Assembly: GCA_016788295.1 (NCBI GenBank)
Contig: JAEUSY010000001.1
Coordinates: 1 to 64,000, forward strand
Length of the DNA: 64,000 nt
DNA from: Flavobacteriales bacterium
GTDB lineage: Bacteria; Bacteroidota; Bacteroidia; Flavobacteriales_F; PHOS-HE28
Direction: 5' to 3'
Shown here: piece after piece, positions 26,507 to 35,029 of the stretch
Layout of the letters: each line of letters starts with the position of its first letter
How positions within the stretch are numbered: the stretch's first letter is position 1
Translations under genes and position numbers: made by a program
The notes under the pieces: generated by a model
The model's input: only the letters and a program-made list of their open reading frames with translations
Database searches by the model: none
Told to the model about the DNA's origin: nothing

Positions 26507-27905
26507 GTTCAAATGGTAGGAAGATGTGGAAGGTACTGCCCTTTCCGGGAGCGCTGTCCAAGCGGATATGACCACCATGGCGCTCCACAACGGTTCGCAC
26601 ATAGCTAAGACCAAGGCCGAACCCCTTGGCATTGTGCACGTTGCCTGTAGGTATACGGTACAATCGCTCGAAGATCTTGCGCTGCTCCGATGCAGGAATG
26701 CCGACGCCATTATCGGTGACACTGATGGTCATGCCCTCCGTATTGCTGGAAGTAGCTATGGTGATCCGCGGCTCCGTGGCGGTGTACTTCACGGCATTGT
26801 CCACCAGATTGTACAACAGGTTCGTAAGGTGGATACGATCGCCCATGACCACATGGATCTCCGCATCCAAGCGCGTTCCTATCCGGCCATTGCCCTTGGC
26901 CACTCTTATGCTGCTGCCACGCACCACCTCCTCAACCAATTTGTGCATGTCCAATTCCACCGGCTTCAGCAACATGCGGCCTTGCAGGAGCACGGCGCTT
27001 TGCAATACATTCTCCACCAAGGCGCCCAGCCGCTTGTTCTCCTCGCGGATCATGCTCACATAGGTGCGCACCTGATCCTCGGTCTTGGGCATCGAAGGGT
27101 CGGATAATGCTTCGCAGGCCAAACCGATGGTACTGATCGGTGTTTTCAGTTCGTGGGTGAGGTTGTTCACCAGGTCCGTGCGGATCTCGCTGAGCTGTTT
27201 CTGCCGTCTGATCGTGCGCAGCGTATAAATGAACGCCAGTATGATGATCAGCGTGAAGAGCACGGCAGCGAACAACATGATCCCGGTGCCGCGCAATACA
27301 ATGTCGCGCTGATCGGGCATGCTCACATGCAAAAACACCGGCAGGCCGCTGATATCGTGTCGGAAAAGACGCTCCTTGTAGGGCGACGGCTGCAGCATGG
27401 GCACCGCAGGTTCGTGCCCTCCCAGCAGCAACGGCTCACCCACGTTTGTGAACACACCATAGGCCGTGGGTGCGGGAAGATCCATGGCTATGAACTCAGC
27501 ATTCAGTAGGGAGTCAAGCAGATCGGCATCAATGCGGTCGCGTGGATCACTTTCCGCACTTGAGCGGAGGATGTCGCGCACTACGTCCGTCACCAAGGCT
27601 TCATGATCCGCATCGGTGAGCCCTGTTGTTGACCCAAGATCCAGGAGCCCGGGGGCCGGTTGCGCATGGAGCGAATCAAGATGCTGGATCAACTGCTGAC
27701 CACCGGCATGGCGCCGCAAGCGGCCGATCCGCTCCTGCAGTTCCAGCCGGTCGCTCACGGCGAACAGCGCATTGTCCACGGATTGCTCGTACTGCGAGCC
27801 ACGCAACGCGATGGTCCTGCTGAACCACACCACCTGAAGGGACAACAGGCCGACCAGCGCTGCACAGAGCGCCACGAGCAATAGGACAGACCAACGTTTA
27901 TCCAC
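26469..27905 (-). CDS. Membrane sensor histidine kinase
   Basis: A 478-residue HisKA-type kinase. It has a TM segment at about 4-28, a periplasmic sensor region of about 180 residues without a recognisable domain, and a second TM at about 208-229. The HisKA domain carries phosphoacceptor His251 (NNLTHELKTPIS), and HATPase boxes follow (LLYNLVDNAVKYT, VTDNGVGIP, KGFGLGLSYV). The start is a GTG at 27905, supported by a -7 element four bases upstream. It is the first gene of a set with the overlapping response regulator and a TonB-like gene. The signal sensed is unknown. Confidence 0.92.
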   Translation of the reverse strand: MDKRWSVLLLVALCAALVGLLSLQVVWFSRTIALRGSQYEQSVDNALFAVSDRLELQERIGRLRRHAGGQQLIQHLDSLHAQPAPGLLDLGSTTGLTDADHEALVTDVVRDILRSSAESDPRDRIDADLLDSLLNAEFIAMDLPAPTAYGVFTNVGEPLLLGGHEPAVPMLQPSPYKERLFRHDISGLPVFLHVSMPDQRDIVLRGTGIMLFAAVLFTLIIILAFIYTLRTIRRQKQLSEIRTDLVNNLTHELKTPISTIGLACEALSDPSMPKTEDQVRTYVSMIREENKRLGALVENVLQSAVLLQGRMLLKPVELDMHKLVEEVVRGSSIRVAKGNGRIGTRLDAEIHVVMGDRIHLTNLLYNLVDNAVKYTATEPRITIATSSNTEGMTISVTDNGVGIPASEQRKIFERLYRIPTGNVHNAKGFGLGLSYVRTVVERHGGHIRLDSAPGKGSTFHIFLPFEHVASQEAIGGRG

Positions 27906-27909
27906 GCAG

Positions 27910-27917
27910 CGAAACTA
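27910..27917 (-). promoter_or_regulatory. -7 element (TAGTTTCG) of the kinase-regulator operon
   Basis: One mismatch to TAnnTTTG on the minus strand, four bases before the GTG start at 27905. Confidence 0.5.
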
Positions 27918-28002
27918 CCGGTGGCCCATGGGAGCGCCCACCCCTTAACGCATGTTAACGTTCGTTCTCAACTGGTTAACAGAACCCCGTGTTTTACTGC
28001 CG

Positions 28003-28010
28003 GACCTTTG
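28003..28010 (+). promoter_or_regulatory. -7-like element (GACCTTTG) ahead of a candidate small RNA
   Basis: The element is GACCTTTG in the + direction. The next 130 bases hold no open frame and end in a strong terminator. Confidence 0.4.
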
Positions 28011-28015
28011 CCAAT

Positions 28016-28142
28016 GCGATACCGCACCACGGTGAAAGAGCGTTGGGAATGGCGGTATCGATAATACCGGTGGACGGTAGGGTTTAGTCCTGTAAAAGGG
28101 CAACAAGGGGTTGAAAGGCCCCCGCCATGGCGGGGGCCTTTT
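28016..28142 (+). ncRNA. Candidate small RNA ending in a strong terminator
   Basis: Between the divergent kinase and aldehyde dehydrogenase genes, a promoter-like element (28003-28010) is followed by about 125 bases without a plausible reading frame. The segment starts with a perfect 9-base stem (CGATACCGC 28017-28025, GCGGTATCG 28052-28060) and ends in a terminator palindrome (28117-28138) plus TTTT. It does not end any protein gene on this strand, because the nearest upstream + gene stops at 25017. The class is unknown; it could also be an attenuator-like leader for the dehydrogenase gene. Confidence 0.45.
28115..28142 (+). terminator. Strong rho-independent terminator
   Basis: GGCCCCCGCC (28117-28126) and GGCGGGGGCC (28129-28138) form a perfect palindrome followed by TTTT. 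It lies 53 bases before the aldehyde dehydrogenase start with no protein gene upstream on this strand. Confidence 0.85.
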
Positions 28143-28178
28143 GACTTGGCATACGCTCCGTCACCGACCTACAGCCGC

Positions 28179-28186
28179 TACCTTCG
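28179..28186 (+). promoter_or_regulatory. -7 element (TACCTTCG) of the aldehyde dehydrogenase gene
   Basis: One mismatch to TAnnTTTG, ending nine bases before the ATG at 28196. Confidence 0.5.
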
Positions 28187-28195
28187 CCACGTACC

Positions 28196-29638
28196 ATGGA
28201 AGACATCCTCAATCTGGTCGGTGGCGACCTTGTCCCGGCCACAGGCAACACGTGGATCGATGTGCACGAACCATCCACAGGCAAGGTTTACGCGCGACTT
28301 GCCGATAGTGATGCACGGGATGTGGAGGCGGCCGTGCAAGCGGCTGAAGCGGCATTCCCGGCTTGGGTGGCCATGGGTCGCGAAGGCCGCAGCAATGTGC
28401 TGCTGCGTCTCGCCGCACTGATCGAGAAGGACCTCGAGGGCTTTGCCGAGGCCGAATCGCGCGATAATGGGAAGCCGGTGCACCTGGCACGCAAGGTCGA
28501 CATCCCCCGGGCGGTGGCCAACTTCCGATTCTTCGCAACGGCCATCCTGCATTTCAGCACCGAGGCCCATGTAATGGACGATGTAGCGGTGAACTACACC
28601 GACCGCAGCCCCATCGGTGTGGTGGGCTGCATCAGTCCTTGGAACCTGCCGCTCTACCTGTTCACTTGGAAGATCGCGCCTGCGCTTGCTGCCGGCAATT
28701 GTGTAGTGGCCAAACCAAGCGAAGTGACCCCCATGACCGCTTACCGGATGGCCCGACTTTGTGCAGAGGCCGGCATGCCGCCCGGTGTGCTGAACATTGT
28801 ACATGGCCTGGGCCCCAAAGTGGGTACCGCCATCACCGAACACCCTGCGGTGAAGGCCATCTCCTTTACGGGTGGCACACGAACGGGCCAAGAGATCGCG
28901 CGTGTGGCGGCTCCCCTGTTCAAGAAGATGAGCCTGGAGCTTGGGGGCAAGAACCCGGTTGTCATTTTCGCAGACTGTGATCTGGAACAGGCGTTACGCA
29001 CCACCGTGCTCAGTTCCTTCCGCAACCAAGGCCAGATCTGCCTGTGCGGTTCGCGCATCCTTGTGGAACGCCCACTGTACGAACGCTTCCGCGATGCTTT
29101 CGTGCAACGTGTGAAAGCCCTGCGGGTTGGAGACCCTCGTGATGCTGCAAGCGACCTTGGCGCCGTGGTTTCGGAAGGGCATATGGAAAAGGTGCTGTCC
29201 TACATCGACCTCGCCCGGGAGGAAGGTGGCCGTGTGCTGTGCGGCGGCAAGCGGGTGCAATTGGATGGCGAACTCCAAGGTGGCTGGTACATCGCGCCTA
29301 CGGTCATCGAGGGACTGGGACCGGCCTGCCGCACGAACCAGGAAGAGATCTTCGGGCCGGTGGTGACCATAGCGCCTTTCGACACCGAGCAAGATGCGCT
29401 CAGCGCTGCGAACGGCACCCCTTATGGGCTGGCCGCGGTGCTTTGGACCAGCGATGTGAAACGGGCCCACCGCATGGCGCACCAGCTGGAGTCGGGAATT
29501 GTGTGGGTGAACTGTTGGATGATCCGTGACCTGCGTACCCCGTTCGGCGGAATGAAGCAGAGCGGTGTGGGGCGCGAGGGCGGTGTGGAGGCGTTGCGTT
29601 TCTTCACTGAAGCGAAGAACGTCTGCATCAAGCTCTGA
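28196..29638 (+). CDS. Aldehyde dehydrogenase, probably 2-aminomuconate-6-semialdehyde/2-hydroxymuconic semialdehyde dehydrogenase
   Basis: NAD-dependent aldehyde dehydrogenase of 480 residues, the usual family length. Catalytic marks are Asn150 (SPWNLPL), Glu248 (LELGGKNP) and Cys282 (FRNQGQICLCG); the ICLCG form is typical of the hydroxymuconic/aminomuconic semialdehyde group. The C-terminal MKQSGVGREGG is standard. It would oxidise the ACMSD product 2-aminomuconate semialdehyde to 2-aminomuconate, fitting the dioxygenase-ACMSD pair 11 kb away. Substrate is inferred from motif and context; a different semialdehyde cannot be excluded. Confidence 0.88.
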   Translation: MEDILNLVGGDLVPATGNTWIDVHEPSTGKVYARLADSDARDVEAAVQAAEAAFPAWVAMGREGRSNVLLRLAALIEKDLEGFAEAESRDNGKPVHLARKVDIPRAVANFRFFATAILHFSTEAHVMDDVAVNYTDRSPIGVVGCISPWNLPLYLFTWKIAPALAAGNCVVAKPSEVTPMTAYRMARLCAEAGMPPGVLNIVHGLGPKVGTAITEHPAVKAISFTGGTRTGQEIARVAAPLFKKMSLELGGKNPVVIFADCDLEQALRTTVLSSFRNQGQICLCGSRILVERPLYERFRDAFVQRVKALRVGDPRDAASDLGAVVSEGHMEKVLSYIDLAREEGGRVLCGGKRVQLDGELQGGWYIAPTVIEGLGPACRTNQEEIFGPVVTIAPFDTEQDALSAANGTPYGLAAVLWTSDVKRAHRMAHQLESGIVWVNCWMIRDLRTPFGGMKQSGVGREGGVEALRFFTEAKNVCIKL

Positions 29639-29868
29639 AGCTCTCTGCACCAGCGCGGTCCGGAGACTTCATCCCGTTGGTGAAGAACCAACCGAAGTGC
29701 GTATCGAACCACTGTTCGAAGCGGCCCAAGGCTTGAAGAAGTTGATGAAACAGGATGAACATGCGCCTTTGGGGTTGGTTCCGTTCTAACAACTCCAAGG
29801 TCATGCCGATCCGTATGTGGAGTGGCGAACGGAGCGAGGAACGGTAGGTGGGAAGAGGGCAACGTGGT

Positions 29869-30930
29869 CTACAGGCAGCTCCGCACCATCAGCCAGGACT
29901 TCCCTTCCGACGGACCCGCTTCCACCACCAGTGGTTCGGGGCATAGACGCGCCATGTCCAACAGGCCAAGGAACTGGCGGGGCAAAGCCTTTTCACGGCC
30001 CAGCAATGTATCGCGGTACAACTTCTGCCGCTCGGCCGCACTTGCATCGCGGAATATGGCAGAGTTATCCATCGTTTGTTCCATCGTGGAGTGACCCAGT
30101 GGTATCCCTAGCACCAGTGAGGGCATTCCTGCGCAACGGGTAATGGCTACCATGGCGTGCTCATTGGAGGCTCCAACATCCCGTATCCACTCAAAAGCGG
30201 CCAACATCAGGGCCTGCGTTCTTTCGGTACTGAAGACCTCTTCTTCCAACTCCTTGGGGACCACCCGCAATAGAACATGCTTCATTGGGGTCGTAAGGCG
30301 GCCTTGAAAGGCCATGATGACATCCTCCCGCGCGACCAGTTCGTGGACCTCCTTTGCCTTGGAGCGAAGTGTGCTTTCTGCGGGTGCGTCACCCAGGACA
30401 ACTGACAGCAGGAACAATTGGTGGTCGGCGTCGAGATCGAAGAACACGTGCCCCAGTTCATGGCCCGAACGCCTGGTCATTTCGATGAGACCGAGGCCCG
30501 CACCGCCCCGTTCAGAACGCGATACGCCCTGCAGCCCGCGCAGGAAAAGGTCCTTCAGTTGGGCAATGTCGAGCCCCTTGATCTGTTGGAGCGACTTGGC
30601 CAGTGCAATGGCCTCGGCACGCAGTACCGGGTCCATGGCGATGACCTGAGCACCCTGGCCTTCGTGCTGGACCCAGAAAAGGCTTCGACCGGCGCCCTGC
30701 TCCGTGATCTTGGGCAAGCGCGCACGATGACGCACAATGTTCTGGTAGGCCTCCACCATGATGAACGCCAGCTTATTGCGCTGAGTACGATCATCATCAC
30801 GGCTCAATAGACCCTCTGCCAAGGAGACCAGGCTCGCGGTAAGTTCATCATCGAAAAGGCCACTATAGAGGAACGCGGTGTGCCCTACCCCAAGGGCCTG
30901 CCAGAGTCTATGCGCGTTGGCTGCGTCCAT
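29869..30930 (-). CDS. SiaB-like GHKL-type protein kinase (DUF6272 type)
   Basis: A 353-residue cytoplasmic protein resembling SiaB, the kinase that phosphorylates the anti-sigma-antagonist-like protein SiaC in Pseudomonas. GHKL ATPase motifs are visible: the N-box Glu60/Asn64/His68 (MVEAYQNIVRHRA) and GGAGLGLIEM. The ATG at 30930 is chosen because a perfect -7 element (TATCTTTG) lies 15 bases upstream; a longer frame to 30963 would start before the promoter. No SiaC-like (DUF1987) or SpoIIE gene is beside it. It is divergent from the HD-polyphosphate kinase gene with 68 bases between starts. Confidence 0.75.
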   Translation of the reverse strand: MDAANAHRLWQALGVGHTAFLYSGLFDDELTASLVSLAEGLLSRDDDRTQRNKLAFIMVEAYQNIVRHRARLPKITEQGAGRSLFWVQHEGQGAQVIAMDPVLRAEAIALAKSLQQIKGLDIAQLKDLFLRGLQGVSRSERGGAGLGLIEMTRRSGHELGHVFFDLDADHQLFLLSVVLGDAPAESTLRSKAKEVHELVAREDVIMAFQGRLTTPMKHVLLRVVPKELEEEVFSTERTQALMLAAFEWIRDVGASNEHAMVAITRCAGMPSLVLGIPLGHSTMEQTMDNSAIFRDASAAERQKLYRDTLLGREKALPRQFLGLLDMARLCPEPLVVEAGPSEGKSWLMVRSCL

Positions 30931-30945
30931 ACAAGGCCCGATGAT

Positions 30946-30953
30946 CAAAGATA
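30946..30953 (-). promoter_or_regulatory. -7 element (TATCTTTG) of the SiaB-like gene
   Basis: An exact TAnnTTTG match on the minus strand, 15 bases before the start codon at 30930. It lies only 28 bases from the opposing -7 element of the polyphosphate kinase gene. Confidence 0.6.
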
Positions 30954-30981
30954 GCGGGAGCAACGCCGCAGTGGGTCAGGT

Positions 30982-30989
30982 TATCTTCG
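30982..30989 (+). promoter_or_regulatory. -7 element (TATCTTCG) of the HD-polyphosphate kinase gene
   Basis: One mismatch to TAnnTTTG, ending nine bases before the ATG at 30999. Confidence 0.5.
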
Positions 30990-30998
30990 CCGCCACCC

Positions 30999-33650
30999 AT
31001 GATCAACGAGCGACTGCTGGAGAAAGCGCGCCTGCATGTAAAGCGGTGGTTCGCGGCGCGCATGCCCCGCCACATGGTGTTCCATGATCTGGAGCACACT
31101 CTTTCCGTAACACGGGCCGCCTTGGGTATTGGCAGGACCATGGGACTCACGGCCCGGCAAATGCACCTGCTTGAACTGGCGGCCCTTTTCCACGACAGTG
31201 GGTATGCACTGGCGTATACAGGCCACGAGGAAAAGAGTGCCGAACTGGCCGAGGTATTCCTGAAGAAGAACGGTGTGGCCACGCGCGACATCCGAACGGT
31301 GAGGTCGTTGATCATGGCCACGCGCATGGGTGTTTCCCCACGAGGGGAACTTCAGCGCATCATGCGCGATGCGGACTCATCCAAAGCGGGCCAGATCGAC
31401 TTCCAACAGAAGAGTGAACGACTTAGAGCAGAGCTGGGCGCCGTAAGGGGAAAGAAGCCCTCCGTTGCGGAATGGCTCAAGGAAGACCTCTCCTATTTGG
31501 AGGGGCATCGCTTCCATACATCACAGGCTGAAACGCGGTATGGGGCGCAGAAGCGCATCAATCTGGAAGCGCTCCATCAGCGTGCACGAACGGCGGCCAA
31601 GAAGAAGCCTCGCATTCGTACCAAGGAGCTTTTTTTCGATCGCGATCTCAGCTGGCTGAGCTTCAACGAACGGGTGCTGCAAGAAGCCAAGGACCGCACC
31701 AACCCCTTGTTGGAGCGGATCAAGTTCATGGCCATTTACTCGAATAATCTCGACGAGTTCTATCGGGTAAGGGTGGCTTCGCTCCGCAGCTTGGCCAAGC
31801 TCCGCAAGACCTACCGCACCGCTCTGGAGGTTCCGCCAGAGAAACTGGTGGACCAACTGAACCGTAAGGCACTGAAGCAACAACAGGAATTCGGCGCCCT
31901 GTACCGGAACGTGCTATTGCCCGCATTGGCAAAGGCCGGAATTCGGCTGTTGCGCGAGGATGCCCTGAACAAGAAGCAACGGACACACCTGTTCGCCCAC
32001 TTTCGCGAGCATATTGCTCCGCTGCTGAGCACCGCCGCGATACGCACGGGCAATGCCCCGTTCATTGAGGACCGCAAGCTCTACTTCGCTTGCAGGCTGC
32101 GCACCAAGGGCCGTATCCGATTGGTGCTGCTCAATATTCCCAGTGATGAACTGGGGCGCTTCGTTACGCTGCCGGGGGCCAAAGGCAAGCAGGACATGCT
32201 TTTCCTGGATGATGTGATCCGCCTATGCATCAACGATCTGTTCACGGGGCACACCGTGCTCGGTTGCTATGCGGTGAAATTGACGCGCGACGCCGACCTG
32301 CATCTGGACGAGGAATTCGCGATGAGCGTGAAGGACAAGGTGCAAAAGAGCCTGCGTAAACGGCGCACAGGTGTGCCATCGCGGTTCCTGTATGACAGTG
32401 CCATGCCCAAGGGACTGTTGCGGGCCTTGCGCACCCTGCTCGGGCTCACCAAGCAGGACACGGTTGCCGGAGGTCGGTACCACAACTTCAGCGACCTGTT
32501 CACCCTTCCGGTAGAGGGGCACGCGGAGCTACGGGAAAAACCCTGGCCCGCGATAGCACACCCTGCCTTGCTGGGCGCCGACCCGTTCAGTGCCGTTGCG
32601 AAAGGGGACATCCTGTTGCATTTCCCCTACCACGACTTCGGTCAGTTCGTTCACCTCCTACAGCAGGCGGGCAAGGACCGGCGTGTGGAGCATATCGCCA
32701 TCACGCTGTACCGGGTGGCAAGCGGATCACAGGTCTGCGAAGCGCTGATCCAAGCCCTGCGGAATGGCAAACGCGTAACCGTGTTCGTAGAGGTGCAGGC
32801 CCGGTTCGACGAGGACTCGAACCTGTTCTGGGGTGCGGCACTTGAAAAGGCCGGTGCGCGGGTGCTTTACAGTTATGAGGGCCTGAAAGTGCATTGCAAA
32901 CTGTGCCTGATCGAACGGCGGGAACGCGGCAACTTGAAGCGGTTCGCGTACTTGGGCACGGGCAACTTCAACGAGCGCACGTCGCGGATCTACTCTGACC
33001 TCGGTCTTCTAACCGCACATGCCGGGACCACCGCTGATGTTGCCGCTGTGTTCGCCCATTTGCAGGATCGCCGATCCAGGCCCCGCACAGCGCAATTGCT
33101 GGTTGCCCCCATGGACCTGCGTACCCGGCTTGAGGCCTTGATCGACAAGGAGATCGAACATGCCCAGTTGGGACTTCCGGCGGGGATCACCGTGAAAACG
33201 AACAGCCTGGAGGATCATGCCCTGATCAGCAAGCTATACGATGCCAGCAACGCCGGGGTATCGATCCGCTTGATCGTGCGTGGCATTTGTTGCCTGGTGC
33301 CCGGTGTGCGGAACATGAGCGCCAACATAGCAGCAGTAAGCATCATTGACCGCTACTTGGAGCACGCCCGGTGCTTTGTTTTCGAGAACAAGGGCACCCC
33401 GCTCGTGTACCTGGCCAGCGCCGACTGGATGGGGCGGAACCTGGACCGCCGCGTGGAAGTGGCCTTCCCCATACTGGATACGCAGCTGCAGCGCCAAGTG
33501 CGCCACTTGCTTGAACTTCAATGGCAGGACACGGTGAAGGCGCGGATCATTGACCGCGACCAAAAGAACGTACACAGAAAGGCCGAACGGGGAACCACCC
33601 CACTTCGCTCACAGGAAGCCACCTACCGGTTCATCAAACGGGTCCGGTAA
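30999..33650 (+). CDS. ppk1: HD-domain / polyphosphate kinase 1 fusion
   Basis: An 883-residue protein with two parts. Residues 1 to about 190 form an HD phosphohydrolase domain: His29/His33 (FHDLEHTLSV), the HD pair His65-Asp66 (AALFHDSGYA), GHEEKSAELAEVFL and Asp124 (MRDAD). From about residue 208 (TKELFFDRDLSWLSFNERVL) to the end it is a complete PPK1 of about 675 residues, which polymerises ATP gamma-phosphate into polyphosphate. The phosphorylated histidine is expected at His632 (GLKVHCKLCLI), with the downstream GTGNFNERTSRIYSDLGLLT and the second phospholipase-D-like half (DRYLEHARCFVFEN, SADWMGRNLDRRVEV). No stop or frameshift separates the parts. The HD domain resembles those found beside nucleotide-signalling effectors. 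Its substrate is unknown. Confidence 0.9.
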   Translation: MINERLLEKARLHVKRWFAARMPRHMVFHDLEHTLSVTRAALGIGRTMGLTARQMHLLELAALFHDSGYALAYTGHEEKSAELAEVFLKKNGVATRDIRTVRSLIMATRMGVSPRGELQRIMRDADSSKAGQIDFQQKSERLRAELGAVRGKKPSVAEWLKEDLSYLEGHRFHTSQAETRYGAQKRINLEALHQRARTAAKKKPRIRTKELFFDRDLSWLSFNERVLQEAKDRTNPLLERIKFMAIYSNNLDEFYRVRVASLRSLAKLRKTYRTALEVPPEKLVDQLNRKALKQQQEFGALYRNVLLPALAKAGIRLLREDALNKKQRTHLFAHFREHIAPLLSTAAIRTGNAPFIEDRKLYFACRLRTKGRIRLVLLNIPSDELGRFVTLPGAKGKQDMLFLDDVIRLCINDLFTGHTVLGCYAVKLTRDADLHLDEEFAMSVKDKVQKSLRKRRTGVPSRFLYDSAMPKGLLRALRTLLGLTKQDTVAGGRYHNFSDLFTLPVEGHAELREKPWPAIAHPALLGADPFSAVAKGDILLHFPYHDFGQFVHLLQQAGKDRRVEHIAITLYRVASGSQVCEALIQALRNGKRVTVFVEVQARFDEDSNLFWGAALEKAGARVLYSYEGLKVHCKLCLIERRERGNLKRFAYLGTGNFNERTSRIYSDLGLLTAHAGTTADVAAVFAHLQDRRSRPRTAQLLVAPMDLRTRLEALIDKEIEHAQLGLPAGITVKTNSLEDHALISKLYDASNAGVSIRLIVRGICCLVPGVRNMSANIAAVSIIDRYLEHARCFVFENKGTPLVYLASADWMGRNLDRRVEVAFPILDTQLQRQVRHLLELQWQDTVKARIIDRDQKNVHRKAERGTTPLRSQEATYRFIKRVR

Positions 33651-33937
33651 GGCCTTCGGTTGAAAGGGGGGGACGGGCACCCTGCCTATCTGCCGGTCCA
33701 CGTGGTGGGCGACAGTCCCTATTGCTCCAAAACCAGCCCATCCCCACCCCTTCTAACCAATTTCCCGGCCTCCCGGCCAGTTTCTCCTATTGGTTGAACC
33801 CCGAAGGCGGTGGATCATTGTGAGATCAACGTTCTTTCACATTTGCCGGGCACACTACAGGGGGGTCTTGTGGGAGATGGTTGATATTGGACATTTGTAT
33901 ACTTTTGCGTCCCCATCCACGAATGGGTTGACATTTT
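33651..33937. other. Intergenic region upstream of tRNA-Ala
   Basis: It holds no plausible gene. It contains a 7-base inverted repeat (AACCAAT 33755-33761, ATTGGTT 33789-33795) around two CCCGGCC-type copies. The tRNA promoter lies at 33881-33907. Confidence 0.6.
33881..33907 (+). promoter_or_regulatory. Promoter of tRNA-Ala
   Basis: TTG at 33881-33883 (-33 box) and TACTTTTG at 33900-33907 (exact -7 consensus) are 19 bases apart, start to start. The tRNA begins 31 bases downstream. Confidence 0.7.
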
Positions 33938-34012
<75 letters not shown>

Positions 34013-34017
34013 ACAGT

Positions 34018-34042
34018 AAGGCGGCCCCCAAGGCCGCCTTTT
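34018..34042 (+). terminator. Rho-independent terminator of tRNA-Ala
   Basis: Perfect 9-base stem AAGGCGGCC (34018-34026) with GGCCGCCTT (34032-34040), 5-base loop, and a T-run to 34042. Confidence 0.88.
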
Positions 34043-34135
34043 CTGTTGGGCGCAACTTCATTCCTGCAACTCCTCAAGATCTGGGCGGTGGTGATCGGCT
34101 ACTTTCCCCGCCCTATGTGAAAGCGCTCTGGTCCA

Positions 34136-35020
34136 ATGTTCCTGCCCGGCACTTTGATCGAACGCGTATGTGAGGACCTGAGCCGCCATCTGGGCCAGTT
34201 CGTGGATGTGGAACTGGCGGCACCCGTAGGTGGTGGGAGCATCAACGATGCGTGGCGTCTGGAGACCGATGCCGGAAGATTCTTCCTGAAGACCAACCAT
34301 ACGGACCGGTTCCCTTCCCTGTTCGCGGCCGAAGCGCATGGACTTGCCCGACTTCGTAGAGCGGGGCCAATGCGCGTGCCCCAGTTGATCGCCACCGGCG
34401 AAGACCACGATGACAGCTACCTACTGCTGGAATGGGTGGAAAGCGGGACCAAAGGGCCGGGTTTCTGGGCAGAGTTCGGAAGGAACTTGGCGCAACTTCA
34501 CCGGCACACACAGGAAGACTTCGGTCTGGAGCGCGACAACTACATCGGCAGCCTCGTGCAGCGGAACAAGCAAGAGCCCGATTGGCCCTCCTTCCTCATT
34601 CACCAACGCTTGGAGCCACAATTGAAAACGGCTTGTGATCACAATCGCGTGGAGGCGGGCACGGCCTTTCGTTTCGAGCGGCTCTACCGTCAACTGGGCA
34701 ACCTTTTCCCACCGGAACCGCCCGCCTTGCTGCATGGCGACCTCTGGAGCGGCAACTTCCTTTGCGACCGCGAAAGCCGGCCTGTGCTCATTGATCCAGC
34801 CGTGTACTACGGTCACCGCGAAATGGACCTGGCCATGACCCGGTTGTTCGGTGGCTTCGATGCGGAACTGTACCGCACATACCGCGCCGAGTGGCCACTG
34901 GAAAAAGGCTGGGAGGAGCGTGTGGACCTATGCAACCTATACCCGCTGATGGTTCATGTGAACTTGTTCGGTGGCAGCTATGCGGATCAAGTGGGACGCA
35001 TACTCGCGCGATTCGTTTGA
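34136..35020 (+). CDS. Fructosamine kinase family protein
   Basis: A 294-residue protein-kinase-like-fold small-molecule kinase. The family phosphorylates fructosamines or ribulosamines on glycated amines, starting deglycation. Motifs are the nucleotide-binding region GGGSINDAWRLETDAGRFFLKTN, the catalytic loop LLHGDLWSGNF and the metal-binding LIDPAVYYGHREMDLAM, plus the family end FGGSYADQVGRIL. Length fits the family. A TACTTTCC element about 30 bases upstream may be its promoter; otherwise it stands alone between the tRNA terminator and a convergent gene. Confidence 0.92.
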   Translation: MFLPGTLIERVCEDLSRHLGQFVDVELAAPVGGGSINDAWRLETDAGRFFLKTNHTDRFPSLFAAEAHGLARLRRAGPMRVPQLIATGEDHDDSYLLLEWVESGTKGPGFWAEFGRNLAQLHRHTQEDFGLERDNYIGSLVQRNKQEPDWPSFLIHQRLEPQLKTACDHNRVEAGTAFRFERLYRQLGNLFPPEPPALLHGDLWSGNFLCDRESRPVLIDPAVYYGHREMDLAMTRLFGGFDAELYRTYRAEWPLEKGWEERVDLCNLYPLMVHVNLFGGSYADQVGRILARFV

Positions 35021-35029
35021 CCACTTTGA

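Noticed and set aside
29565-29789. 74-residue plus-strand frame at the end of the aldehyde dehydrogenase gene
   Set aside because: The first third overlaps the dehydrogenase in another frame, and the rest has no start signal or family. The gap 29639-29868 holds nothing else I can support.
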